DNA of 64,000 nt from Brienomyrus brachyistius (Eukaryota; Chordata; Actinopteri; Osteoglossiformes; Mormyridae): the NCBI RefSeq assembly GCF_023856365.1, contig NC_064535.1, positions 10,126,363 through 10,190,362 of the forward strand, given 5' to 3'. A program made the translations under genes and the position numbers. A model generated the notes under the pieces. That model was not told the origin of the DNA and searched no databases. It saw only the letters and a list, made by a program, of their open reading frames with translations. Below, piece after piece: positions 23,886 through 36,300 of this stretch. The first letter of the stretch is position 1. Every line of letters begins with the position of its first letter.

Positions 23886-26800
23886 ATGGCTCTATCCTGG
23901 TATCGCTGCCTCACAGCGACAGCGCTAGTTTGGGGGACTGTGTGGTCTCAGGGTTCCCCACCCTTGAACCCTGAGAATGAGGTGCCACTACGGCCCACCA
24001 TCTGGCTCCCAGAAGGCAAAGTTACCCCCATCTCTCTGCCAAAGGATCAAACTCGGAGGTAAGAGAATAAATGAAGGCACTACAATGATTCAGTATGATC
24101 CAGTCCCAGGACTGGAAATCCATACTTCTAAAAAACATATATATAATGCCCTGCCCTGGGGCATTGCGATCTTCTCACCGCTGTTTCAGAAGAAACAGAG
24201 TCAAAATGAATTATAGCCATAGTGTTGTAAGGGGATGGAAAATTTCGGGAAACTTTCATTCCTTGGGAAGTTAAGCTGGGGAATTTCGGAAAAATTCCAC
24301 ATGGGAAACTTTCCATTGGAATTAACGAGAATATATGGGAATTAACAGGAAAATTCCCTGAATTTTGCAACCCTAGTCCATGGGTCACTTTCAACAGAGC
24401 TGCATGATGTAGAGTCATTATAAAAGATAGATAGGAGTGATTATTCCAAGCTAGGGCATTATGGGATATTACAGGGCTTTAAAGATTGTAATGAAAACAA
24501 AAGGATAATCATAATAATAATTGATTGCACTGTAAAATAAATAGGTTCCTACATGACATCAGAAACACTTCAGACAAAATGTATTCGATAAGATTATAGC
24601 ACAGGTCTATATGCACTGATTACAGAAAAGTCAAATACACAGTCAGAATGGGATGATAAACTGCGAAAAGACCAGATCATTTTCATTCCAGGGATGCTTG
24701 GTTATAACTGAATGATAGTGAACATTAGGACAGTCAATATTGACCATATGCATAGTATATTTGTTTACTTAGTACTCAACAGGAGGTTGATTTTAGTTCT
24801 GTGTGTCACAGTGATAGCTGGGGGGAGGGGAAAGAGACCACAAGGAATTATAAATAGTATTACATTAATGTTCAATGTATTTAACTTTATGCTCAATATC
24901 CTTGTAGTTCGGTAGAGGATGAAATGATCAGAGGACATTTCTTGAGTATTGAACCAATGGCGTAATATTCCAGGGAGTAGCAGTGATGTAAAGCTTCATC
25001 ATGGCCATTTTGAATTAAGCATCCCGTTTAAGTTAATGCATTTTCCTGCAGGCTGTACTTCACTCTCAAGAAAAGGGCATCTTTGATGTCCGTCACTGTC
25101 ATTCCGTGTGGTGTGCCGATTGAATGGAGCTTAGCAGCCAGGACAATAAAGGACAGACCCTCTAAAAGCCTACAATGTAAGTAAAAGGGATCATTCTCAT
25201 TCAGAAATCAACCAAAGTGTAGACCAGGGGTCAGCGTTTACAGTCCTCAAGAGTCTCGTGGTTACAGAATGCATTACAGTTTGGACATGATTTACACCGG
25301 ATGGTAAAACGACATAATATTCAAGTAATTGCTTAAACTTGTCTTTCACCCCATGTTAACTCTTCAGGGACTGAATTCTATTCTGTTTCATTCAGCTTTT
25401 AATCAAGAAGTGTTTTTGAAATCCAGAACTATAATGGGCTAAAATAATGTAATTTTAAGTGGAGATTGAAGATATTGCCCGATTACCTTAAACTGAAGGC
25501 TCCTAGCTTGTGTTCTGTTAATATGAGGCTATACAACATTACCACTCAGTGACAACGTGCACGTGAGAAGCTCCTTCCAGTCTTTTCCTGTGGGGAAGCT
25601 GGAGCTTTGGCTATTGATGCCTGATTATATCAAGCAAGCTTAATGTGTTAATGTTCCATATTGCCAATGTTGGACTGAAGAAAACATGAGCTTTGTAAAG
25701 GTGTTGAGAGAAGTACAGGATCAAAACACACAGAGCCACTGAGGAAGAACTGGGTGAAATATATAAATACTTTGGTATATGGTGAGGTGGTATGGAACTC
25801 ACCAAGTAGCGGTTAACACTGTTGCCTCACACCTGTGGGTTCAGGGTTCAAGTCCCTACCATGGCTCCAACTGTCTGAAGTATGCATGTTCTCCACATGT
25901 TCTCCACGTGTTGTCATGGGGTTTTCTCTGGGTTCTCCGGTTACCCCCCACAGTCCAAAAACATGCTGAGGTGAACTGGAGTTATTAAATTGCCTAGAGG
26001 TGTGAATGGTGTGCGAGTGTGCCCTGTGATGGGTTGGTGCCCCATCCTGGGTTGTTCCCTGCCTTGCACTCGTGGTCTCCGGTACTGGCTCCGGATCTCC
26101 CGCAACTGTGAACAGGACAAGCGATTACAGAAAAGTGATAGATGGATATATAACAATAGATCCCCATTCTTTTTCTTTTGAATATTTATCGTAGAATGTG
26201 TTATATGGATGTGGAAAAAACTTTATTGTCTCTGTCTGTATGAGACATGTAAATGTTTTATGCCAAGAATAATTGCTGTCCTTTTTACAGGGACTTCTAA
26301 GAAAAGTATGCCAGAGGTGTGGTGGAGAGGCTCTGGAACGGAGCAAAAAATGTACACATTTAAAGGCAACACTGTGGACACCTACACTGGCCATACTGTG
26401 TCTCCAGCATCCATCTACATCCTTAAGATAAAATCCAAGGTACAGGATTCTAGAGTTTCTGTATACCTTCAAGAGGGAGACTGGGTGCCGGGAATATTTC
26501 CAGAGATACCTCCCGATCCACGTGTACATACTGTGGGAGTAGGGATGACCAGTGTCACTCTGAGCTGGAAGTCTAGTGCCTCTATTCTGAAACTCCCAAA
26601 AAACAGTCATAACTACCACTACTGTGTGTTGGTTAACCAAAAGCAAAACTACAAGAGTCTGTGTGCTGCCCAAGAGGATGTGAAAAGTGAAAAGAAGAGA
26701 GCTAAGAAGCAAAAATTAACAGTCTGGCCAGATGTGAGTGAGTGGTGGTGGTACCAGTGGGATTCTTTCAGGAAATCAGGAGAGTCGACTTTACTGGACA

Positions 26801-27672
26801 ATTCCGATGAACTACAGTGTGTTTGCAGAGGCACGGAAAGTGTGTGTACGGTGTCAGAGCTCATTCCAGAAACATTATACTATTTCGATGTTTTTGTGAT
26901 AGACACAGTCAATGGCACTGACTCAGCATATGCGGGGACCTTCACGCAAACGCATGAGGAAGCCCGACAAATAGCTACCCCTCTAGGAGAGGGTGAGCTC
27001 AGGTGGGTGGCTTTTCAGGGAACTGGGCGGCAAGGTAGCCAGTTTTTCAGCTTCCGCCCCCGTGGTTGGCAACAGAGTGCTCTTCTTACGCTCCAGAGCT
27101 GTACTGGCCAAAGGGTGAAGGTCACAGTCTCTGACAAGGAGCAAATTCTTGCATCAGAAGTGGTGGGGGAGGCAGTAGCACAGATATGGCTGCAAGGAAA
27201 GCCTGTATATCAGATATATTTGGAAGACATGAGTCCCGGTCAGGCAGTTAGGGGTGGGTCAAGGCCTATGGTTAAAATGCAGACCTCATCTGCTTACCAT
27301 CGTCAGGCCGTCCCCGCACTTCCGACTACGCTGCAGATAAAGTCCTTCAACAAACTCAGGACCTGCAACTCTGTTACATTAGCCTGGTTTGGAACAGAGG
27401 AGAGAAGCTTGTACTGCATGTATCGGCGCAAGATTAAGGATGGAGAATCTGCCAGTAGGCAACAGTGCCTAGGTCCAGAGTCACGCAGCGAGACGGAGAG
27501 GGTCCTCTGTAAATACTTCCAGGAGCTGAACCCACGACGGGCTGTTACTACAGCGACCATTGGAGAACTAGAACCTGGAACTGTATACTTATTTGATGTC
27601 TATTTGATGAGACGTTGGGGAATTCCAGTCAAATACCACAGCAAGACTGTGCGCACCAGGAAGGAGTGTTGA
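23886..27672 (+). CDS. NDNF-family secreted protein (NDNF-like), 3 coding exons
   Basis: Exons 23886-24058, 25052-25176 and 26291-27672 join in phase to 1680 nt (559 residues), close to human NDNF (568). An acceptor at 23867 gives 18 bases of leader in the first exon. The ATG chosen opens a signal peptide (LSWYRCLTATALVWGTVWSQ). Residues 58-75 read LYFTLKKRASLMSVTVIPCG, like YFFVVEEDNTPLSVTVTPCD in NDNF. A first fibronectin type III-like domain starts near 175 (PPDPRVHTVG, SVTLSWKSS) and includes YYFDVFVIDTVNGTDSAYAG, with an N-glycosylation sequon. A second starts near 441 (IKSFNKLRTCNSVTLAWFGT, QQCLGPESR, VLCKYF). The protein ends KTVRTRKEC, as NDNF ends KVVKTRKFC. NDNF is an extracellular glycoprotein acting on neurons, vessels and GnRH-neuron migration. 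Divergence and location outside the usual PRDM5-side neighbourhood favour an NDNF-like paralog over ndnf itself. Confidence 0.85.
24230..24380. repeat. Dispersed repeat rich in GGGAAAxTTCC motifs
   Basis: Repeated GGGAAACTTTC, GGGGAATTTCGG and GGAAAATTCCC words with local inverted symmetry, ending in TTTTGCAACCCTAGT. This style is typical of non-autonomous fish DNA transposons, family not assigned. It lies in intron 1 (between coding exons) of the NDNF-like gene. Confidence 0.45.
25788..26148 (+). mobile_element. tRNA-headed SINE, nearly full length
   Basis: Second good copy of the family at 8985: GTTAACACTGTTGCCTCACA head, GGGTTCAAGTCCC B-box-like site, CCCACAGTCCAAAAACATGC middle and GATGGATAT tail. 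It lies in the intron just before the last exon of the NDNF-like gene. Confidence 0.8.
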
Positions 27673-27918
27673 CTGTTTCCATTTTCGTGTCTCCAACTTT
27701 CACTGAACTCACAAGTGAAAGCACTAATCAAGATATGCATAATGCATTTCCAAAAAGAGACAATTAAGGAATACTATACATTCCAATCAATGTTATCTGA
27801 AGATTTAATCATCAGCACCAGAAGTTGAGAACAACAAGCAGTTCAGAACCGCACCTACAAAGCCGTTGTTGTTTTGTTCTTGATGTGCCAGTTATCAAAA
27901 TGTTCCTGTTGAAATTAA

Positions 27919-28133
27919 AATAAAGAGAGGTGTTTACAAGGAATACATCTTTGCTACTGCCACGTTGTGTTTAAGTAGAATCTTTCTAATCCAACTGAAG
28001 CAATATAGAGTAATAAGAAACTTGCTAAAGTAATGTGTACAGTATATTGTGTTCTGCTTAAGCATGCTGTTAGTGTATGATGTAGCAATCTGTTTTACTG
28101 TCTGCTGTGTATTCTGTGCTTTGCCTTAATAAA
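27919..28133 (+). other. Two polyadenylation signals after the NDNF-like gene
   Basis: AATAAA occurs at 27919-27924 and again at 28128-28133, about 250 and 460 bases past the stop at 27672. Alternative 3' ends are possible. Confidence 0.55.
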
Positions 28134-28308
28134 CTAACACAGAACAAGTGTTTGCATCTGGTGCCAGATGTCACGCAAGGCACCAGCTTTGGTGTACATT
28201 AAAAATGTTTTCACAGCTCCCTCTTTAAATACATTATAGTGTGCTTTGTCCTAAACATCACACATTCAAGTCCTGGAACTTATTTGCCATCTTCCAATGA
28301 TGGGGTAG

Positions 28309-29290
28309 GGGTGTCAGCCCCTGAACTCATGAGCGCTAGTGAGGCAGAGGAGACTGGGAGGTAGGCTTACACTCGGCTGCTGGCTGGCCCTGGATTGGCA
28401 GCCCCTTCTGTTCCGGCCATTTGCATTGCACGGCTTGTTGAGGACCGTCTGCTCCCTGGATTGAGTGGCCTCGTGCAGCCTTTCCCAGCAGGCCATCTCT
28501 GTCTCCAACTTCTACAGGATGTGCTACCAATTCTTCATGTCCACCTGCAGTCACTCCTCATCCTGCTCAGTCTGCACCCACCACTTGTCCAGCTCTCAAT
28601 GATCCTGGGCCAGCTGGGTCTCTAAGATGCGACACGCCTCCTCAGGGCCGAGCAGTGCCACCTTGCAGCACAGTAATTCCGCCTCCACTACCTTGACCTG
28701 CCGTTTCTGGTCACCCTCATACTCCCAACTGGCCAACTCCTCCCACAGCCACTCACCGTCCTGCTGGCTTTCAGGCCGCTGCTCCAGGAGTTCTCGGCAC
28801 TCCTGAGCCTCCAGCATGCAGCACACCTGCTGACGGCTGGGGAGCTGAGACCTGTTGACCGGCGAATGGCCGGAGTCCTTGGAAGCTCCAACCTCCATTA
28901 TTTGCTGATGTCATCTCCAATGGGAGACTGGTAAGGTGGCAGGAGCAGCCACAGGACGCACTGCACAAGACTGGGGCAGTGCCTCCTTCACTGCACCTCT
29001 CTCAGCTCTGTCTGCTGATGGTTCTGGTATGGGCTTCTCGACAGCAGTGTGCCTGGTCTCCCTTCTCTCAGCAGTGCAAGCAAATGAGCTTCCTGTCCCT
29101 ATCCCTGCAATCCCACGTTGGCCTCGAGTGAAGTGATCCCCACCGCTGCTCCCACTCTGTCACTCCGCAGTTGCATGCAGGTCCACCAGGCTGGAGCGGT
29201 CAGTCAGGGAAATGTCCAAGAGGATCTGCTTGAGCACCTCCAAGGGGGCTACTTCTGGCATCCCACATCTGACACCAGTATAGTATCCGC
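28309..29290 (-). mobile_element. Remnant of an LTR-retrotransposon-like element (Gag-like ORF, broken)
   Basis: On the minus strand a reading frame begins just after a TGGTGTCAGA sequence at about 29285, which could be a primer-binding site. It runs with several stop codons to about 28309. Readable parts include MPEVAPLEVLKQILLDISL and a Glu/Gln/Arg-rich coiled-coil-like stretch (for example WLWEELASWEYEGDQKRQVK) at 28600-28898. Sequence above 29290 could be LTR. No reverse transcriptase, integrase or second LTR is seen, so it is internally deleted or only part of an element. Assignment rests on layout and composition, not on a recognised domain. Confidence 0.4.
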
Positions 29291-29299
29291 CAGACCCGG

Positions 29300-32200
29300 G
29301 CATCGTGGTGGCAGGAACAACAGAGGCAACACTTGTTTGAAAGAGAATATACTTTTTAATATTAGCCACACAAACAATAAAGACAACTCCAACAACACAT
29401 AATTGAGTAGGGAGGTCGGACATAGGATAGTAAGGTACACACACAGTGGGTAATTTACACAATGGCAAAAGAGATGCAGGGATGAGGCAAGGACGGAGTA
29501 CAAACACAGGTAAGGGCACAAGCGACAATCAGGTCCTCGGAATAGCAATTTACAACAAGACATACACAGGGGTTATATACAAGGCTTGTGAGCATGCCAG
29601 GAAATGCTAATAGGCTCCCGATAGTCAGAGCTTTCACCGGCGCTGCAATACCAATTTTTTTTAGGCCTCATCATTTTCTCGTGATAGCACTTTGTTTTCA
29701 GTTTTAAAGAGGCAAGTTTAATGACATGTAAGTGGTAACAAAGCAATTACAGTACAAGCAATCAATAAGATAGTCTTATAATGTTCTGTATTCTTACCAT
29801 TTAATGTGTTTTGACACTTGTATCAATGGAAATATTACTTATGAGAAATTGTCTTTTTCGCAATACTTTTTATTAAGCAAGATATAAATGTCTGAAAATA
29901 CCATGTTTTCCTTATTAAATATAACTGCAACAATTCCATAAAAATGTGTATTATTTTCAAATAACAGACTATCATGCATTTTGAATAAAATTGGTAATTT
30001 TTCCAAAAACACTGCACCATTGGTATGTTGGCTTAATTGCTTGGCTGATTATTTTAATCAATGCAATTGTATCCATAATGCAACTGGCTGCTTTCCTAGA
30101 GAAATACTATACAGATCTAGGTTAATACAGCATTTTGCTCAGTAAGCAAAGATTTACAGTAGATGATCAACAGCAGTAATATCAGTTACAGTCAAACCTC
30201 GGATTGTGAGTAACTTGTTTTGCAAGACAAGCAAAAATTTGTAATGAATTTTAACTTGATGGACGAGCGAGGTCTTGCAATATGAGTATTACATATACAC
30301 TGCCCAGCATCGCGTGATCACAACTGAGCCAATGGTTCTTCTCTCTCTCTTGCTGTGGGATTGTGGGGAAACGTCTCCCATGCTCGGTCTCAGTCTGCCT
30401 GCCTCACTCGTATAGTCAAAATTTAGTAGAAAAGCACCACCCAAATAAGGGTGTAGCAGTGTGAGAGATGCATCTGTTTAAGGACAATGCAATGTGAAAA
30501 AAAGATTCCAGTGAACCAACAAATAGCAGTGATTCCATTAGTTATAGTGAAAGTCGTCCTACAAAATAACCCTCCTCTTCTCCTCTTTCTCATCTCCCTC
30601 ACACCATCCACAATTCTTCTCAGAGGTAAAGTGCAGGTTAATTTGTTTTATGTATTTTTATTTTATATTTTGAATGAATCATTTTTATATGACTATTTTT
30701 GGGTAGTGGAACGAATCATCCGAGTTTCTGTTATTTCTAATGGGAAAATTGGCTTTGATATACTAGTGCTTTGGATTACGAGCATGTTTCCGGAACGAAT
30801 TATGCTCACAGTCCGAGGTTTTACTCTATATTAATTTTTCCATAAATACAGAAAAAGGTTGGGGAACAGATCATATTGCAGTTATAACCAATTGGCATAT
30901 TAATTACAGGATTCTGACTATATTATAGAAAAATGTAACACTTCAATTTACTTCACATATCCAGGTCTTGACATTAATTGAAAAAATAAGAGTGTAATTC
31001 AGTGTTCAGTCGCATGTATCTACATTTAATCACCAAACACACCAAAATTACATACATAAACAAAGCAATCTAAAAACATTAATATGGCTTGTTGGCTCAG
31101 ATCCAGTTTAAAATACAAAGCAAAATATCAAGCATCCACACCCACATAATCCAGTATTTTCTGCACATTTATAAGATTTAATCCTGAGATTTCAGAAACA
31201 AAGCATCTATGTAAAGATTACAAAATATCCCGGTGGTTTTGAGATAACTGCATACTCAGTGTTTGAATCGAACAATGTCCCACAACGTGAGCATAACGTC
31301 GATGTAACATCCATTTATTGCCATGTAAATAGTTACCTTGAAGAATCTTCGGATGCTTCTAATCTTAATAATGCATTACTTGTCTTTCATAAACTGGCAT
31401 TCAGTTGAGTCTGGTGATCACTTGGGTCTTCAAAAACGTGTCAGCAGAGGTGCAACGTGTGAAGCTATTAAGGACCCATATGAGTCGTAGTAAAGTAGTA
31501 AAATCAGTTAAGTATCCTGTAAACACAGAGTTCTGCTGAATCCAGACATTTGCATGCAGACTGAATTTATTTTGTTGGTGTTTTTACTCGGCATTCAGTG
31601 TTTAAAAATATATCAGGTAACCGATATATAATTAATAGAATTGCTTTTAATAGCGACTGTCACCAAGGTCAAGCAGTTTGATTGATCAATGGAAACTGAA
31701 TGTGGCTTTTGATAGAATTTTTTTGGGAACATGTATTTAATGCTGAATGTCTACGTAGCAGTGTTTTGACGGACTGTGGAACAATCTGAGTCTTTAACCC
31801 AGATTCTTCGTTATGATGACGTTTGCCCTATTGCGCAGTGCTGTGTCGCTTGCAGTGACCTCACCTTTAAGGTCACAGTGGAAGACATCCTGAATTTTAT
31901 AAATGGGAAGAGGTATGGTAAAGAGAACTGGAACATTACTCAAGTCAGCTTGTAAAACATCGACGACATGAAGATAACAGTGGTGTTCACACTCTGCAGA
32001 ACCCAGGAAGACCAGCTATAAATCCTCCATGATACCATAGCTCTAGTTCTTGCTGTCTCTGGTATTACTTTTTTCTTAATATTTTCTTAATATTTAGAAG
32101 AAATGTTGGATCTCCTTTTGTGCTTATCTTTCGTAACTTCCTGTCAGCATTAATTGTGCCATGTTTGGTTTGCTACACTAACAGAGAACTGGAAGAGGCT

Positions 32201-33346
32201 GAAGGATACAAAGAGATTTATCCCTAAATCTCAAAGCTCATGGTATCCTGTGAGAGACATAGGATACAGAACTAACTGTTTAGTTTGTAATATTGTACCA
32301 AATGATCCAAAAACAATATTTTAGCTAATTTAGCTACTCCCATCAAAGGCAGAATCCACCAAGTGTAATTTTAACTAATTTCTGACAACCCTGGAGTAAA
32401 AATGTGGTACATAAATAAGAAAAGCCATCACAAAAATTAAGACAATTATGATTTGCCTGAAAATAGTGGCTCTTGGCTCTTAAGTTTTTGGATAATGAAG
32501 AAAATTATCCACGTTGACTGAGTACATTTCGAAATGCATAGTGTTTACAGTAGTGACATTTTAAGGTGTTATTACACTTATACATACTATGACTGATCTG
32601 CTTGTTCACATTGAGAAAGACTTATTAAACATGTGATGCATGTAATACTTTTGAATATATTGCATTCATTTCATTTAAATTTTGTAATTATGTAACCACG
32701 GCAACCATGGAAATGGCAGAATCATTAGAAATTCAGTTCTTTGTTTATTTAAGAAAAACACAGAGTGAGTGCAGCAGGAATTCATTACTTCACAATAATA
32801 AGCTTCAAGCCTTACTTAGCTCATTGACCAGACTTAACTACAGCCCTAGTAACGTGGGAATGCCACGATGGTCTACATTGTGTTTTTGGTGTGTCAGGAT
32901 AGGGTGTTTTAGAGCTTGCCTGTGTTGCACGTGTATATCACAGATCCGTAGATTGGTGGTGTTTGTGCAAATTCACCCACAGTGTTCTCAAGCGATCTCA
33001 GACACATCCTGATTTGATAGACTAAGACTTCCTTCAAAATGGCTTGCTGGAAAATGCATATATTTCGCTATAACAGGCACATTATTTGTAAAAGACTGTT
33101 CTTTCCATTGTTTCCGGAGTTGGTTTCCCTGAATACCTGCATAGGTGTGCTTTATAATTTTTCCTGAAAACACAGATGATTAATACCTGTTTGGCAGCCA
33201 GATGAGCTAAACATAGAAAAATAGGGCTCTATGATCTGCCGTACAGTCCTTTTATAAAAAAGTAACGTGACATGTCACTGCTGGTGGCCTGTTCATAGGT
33301 GTCCTGTAGTGCTAAGGTATGTCTGGTTTCTTGGGAGGGAGGGGTG
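29300..33346. other. Gene-free stretch between the NDNF-like gene and fam149b1
   Basis: AT-rich. It holds the possible LTR of the element at 28309-29290, a Tigger-like element (30188-30827) and an odd promoter-like patch at 31835-32060 (see findings). An AATAAA on the minus strand (32744-32749 as TTTATT) could end the fam149b1 transcript, about 600 bases after its stop. I see no other gene. Confidence 0.5.
30188..30827. mobile_element. Non-autonomous Tigger-like (Tc1/mariner superfamily) DNA transposon
   Basis: Terminal inverted repeats: the left end has AAACCTCGGATTGTGAG and the right end, read in complement, AAACCTCGGACTGTGAG. They flank about 600 bases with no transposase. Inner parts of the ends also pair (GGAACGAATTATGC near the right end). 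TA is present at both edges, as expected for this superfamily. Confidence 0.7.
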
Positions 33347-36300
33347 CTACAGTCCTGGTCTGCTGCTCCGTGAAGTCAGGCCCCCCCGATTATGTGATCG
33401 AGCTGGGACTGACACAGGGACCAGTAGTGCTGAAGGAGACAGATGGGATTAAGGAGTTGTTTTTATGAGCATGTCTGCAACTGAAGTCACCAGGAAATAT
33501 AACTAATGCCTTATTGGCACCCTGAGATTGGAATATATTGCTAGCATATGGTTAACGATAAATCACTATCAAGTCCACTTATTCATGAATAAAGATGACA
33601 TGGATCTCAGTGGCACCCACTGACCTGGGGGCGGAGCTTCCTCATTCTCGGTAGGGGACTGGCCAATAGCATGGTGCATGAATGAGTCCAGAAAGGAAGA
33701 ACTGCTAATTCCCAAGCTGATGCCAGTCACTCCAATATCCAAGGAGTCTGAAGGAAATAAACAATCTTATTAAATTTCTATCACATTTTTCCTCAATTTT
33801 ACCAAAAAGGTCTTGCATCCAAATCTTTATCCAAAGCAACGTTTGACTGAAGGAGCAGGGGCAGCCAGTCTCTGGAGCAACTGGAGTTAAGGGCTTTGCT
33901 CAAGGGCCCTATGGTGATATCAGTCTGCCGACCCCAGGGTTTGAACTGGCCACCTTCCGATCACAGGCACGGTGGTCTAATTCACTGAGGTACACACCAC
34001 CATATAATATTAGTACTGCAGTTATTGTGGCTTATACTGTGGTAACATTGTGTGGTGGTATTGTACTGTGGCGAAGCAATGGTTTCTCATATAGTTTTGG
34101 TTTTTCAGGAACATATCATATATTCACAACTGTAATTCAAGATGGAACCACATGAGATGAGTAATCATAGTACCAACATGCAACAGAACAATCGTCTTCT
34201 CTAAAAATATGAATCCTTTAATTATTAAAATTGCAACTCATAATTCAAACAAATTACAAATGCATTTATGACAACAAGCCATATCATTAACTTAAATCAA
34301 TTAGTATTTTAGTTTCTTAAAATGCTTACAACAGGGCTATGAAAGAGATTTGATAAACATCTTAAGACAACGATGGACATAAAGCTACGAGAAATACATG
34401 AAGTAGTGTGACAAACGATTTCAGTAAAATATTTAACATGTAAACTCTCAAATCAGAGCAAAAATGTTTCCTGATGTACTGAAGGTATTTTTATGGAAAC
34501 AAAGGGTGATTATCTTGTTCTGATAAAATTTCCTAGCAAAGAACAAAACAGACTGACTTTCCTTTCATTGGAATTTCCCTTTTTGTAGGGACAGCTGATT
34601 AAACACACTTGCAGCAAGTCAGTGTCACATTGTGACAGGCAAATAATTCCTAGTTATTCAGGGAAGGGGGGTTGTGGTTCTCTCTGTCAGGATGTCAGTA
34701 TTTGTACCCACCGGTGCCCACTGATGCTCTGCCAGTACGGCTCAGCCCGATGTTGTCCAGGATTGTGAAAGAGCGGCGATAAGGAGTATCTGACTACAAG
34801 ACAGAGGAGAAGAAAAGCTTCACAAACATGTCACATGTTTAAATGTGAGATCACTGTTATCTGAGGAAAAATAAGAAAAGAAAATAGTATAAATTTACAT
34901 TTATGTAAAAATATTTCATATCATTTCAATTAAATCTTGGTCAATGATATATACGAGGGTATAAAGATGATGTGCGAACAAGTCCTAGAATGTCGGTGAA
35001 GTTTTTCATTTTTGTTCCATTTACCCCTAATCACTATTTATTAGATTGACGAATGCAGGTGCCCTTACTATTCAGGTGTTTGACTTTGAGACACCATGAA
35101 AATAAGCAGTAAAGTGAATGTACGTGGTTCTATACACGCATAAATCATTCTTCAATGTTGGCTTATTGGACGTTAGGTTCTTACCCTGTAGGTATGAGTG
35201 GTATTCGGACGAGAGAAGATGTCCAGCAGGTGGAGTCTGTCCCGGGGAACGGAGGCACCCCCCTCGTCCACGACGGCACTATGGGCTCGGCTGTTGGCGT
35301 GTCCCCTCTGCCGCTACCCATTCACACAACACAATGATGTAGAGGTCAGATGTGCGTATGGCATGGGTGGGACTGGGAAACTTATTGGGAATACAAGTAG
35401 GGGGATCGGTACCAGGCCTGGTCGAAGGTGCTGGCTGATGTAGGAGGTCTCTATGTCTCCGACACCAATGGGGGGAAGAAGGCTGTTCCGGCTAAGCGGC
35501 ATCGGTGGGGAAACCTGTCTGTCACTGACAGTTACCCTGGTCAACCAACAAAAAAAAAAAAACGCAAACCTTTGACGACGTAATGGCAGCCTGATGAAGC
35601 AGTATGGTACTCTCTGACTAACATTTAAGCCTATACAGTCGAACTGGTAAGCATTCACAGTACCTGAGTAGCGTGTCTAAATGGATTATCTAGCGTGTCT
35701 CAGAAGTAATATCTTCACAAAGTGAAATTCATTTTATCTGTCAGTATTCCCAGATTGAAACAACGCCTGTGAGGCGGAACAATTTTCGCAGAGGCATCTT
35801 TCTGAGAGCTGCGTGCCAAACAGCTGGAGAGACAGAGAGGAGCCCGTGAATGGGATGACTCACAGCCTCGTTCCCCTGATGCCTTCGTCCATGGGTCCTG
35901 CTGTGCTGGGCTGCATGGGACCGGGGACTAGGGGCAGGAGTGTTCGTGGGGGCGGGTTTCGGCGCCTTGCCGACTGCGCGGGTCGCAGCAGCGAGGAGGA
36001 GCTTTGTTCTAGAGCACGGCGAGAGTGCTGCTTGCTGGACGCGATGACGCTTGAACTCGGGCGATGGGACACCCTCTCTTCGGTGTCCCTTTCAGAGCAG
36101 CAAAAGAACACAACAAGCTCTCAATGCTGGTTATGTGACAATAACAAGCCCCCAACTCCATTTTTAACCGCCTCTTTCCTTCTCACTCCAATAAAAATAA
36201 AAAAGCATATTAATGGCACTAATAACCAGTCATTAAATAATGATGAATCGTTTGTTTTACTGTGTTTTGTCGGCCGAGACACCGAGGTTCCTCTGTTGAA

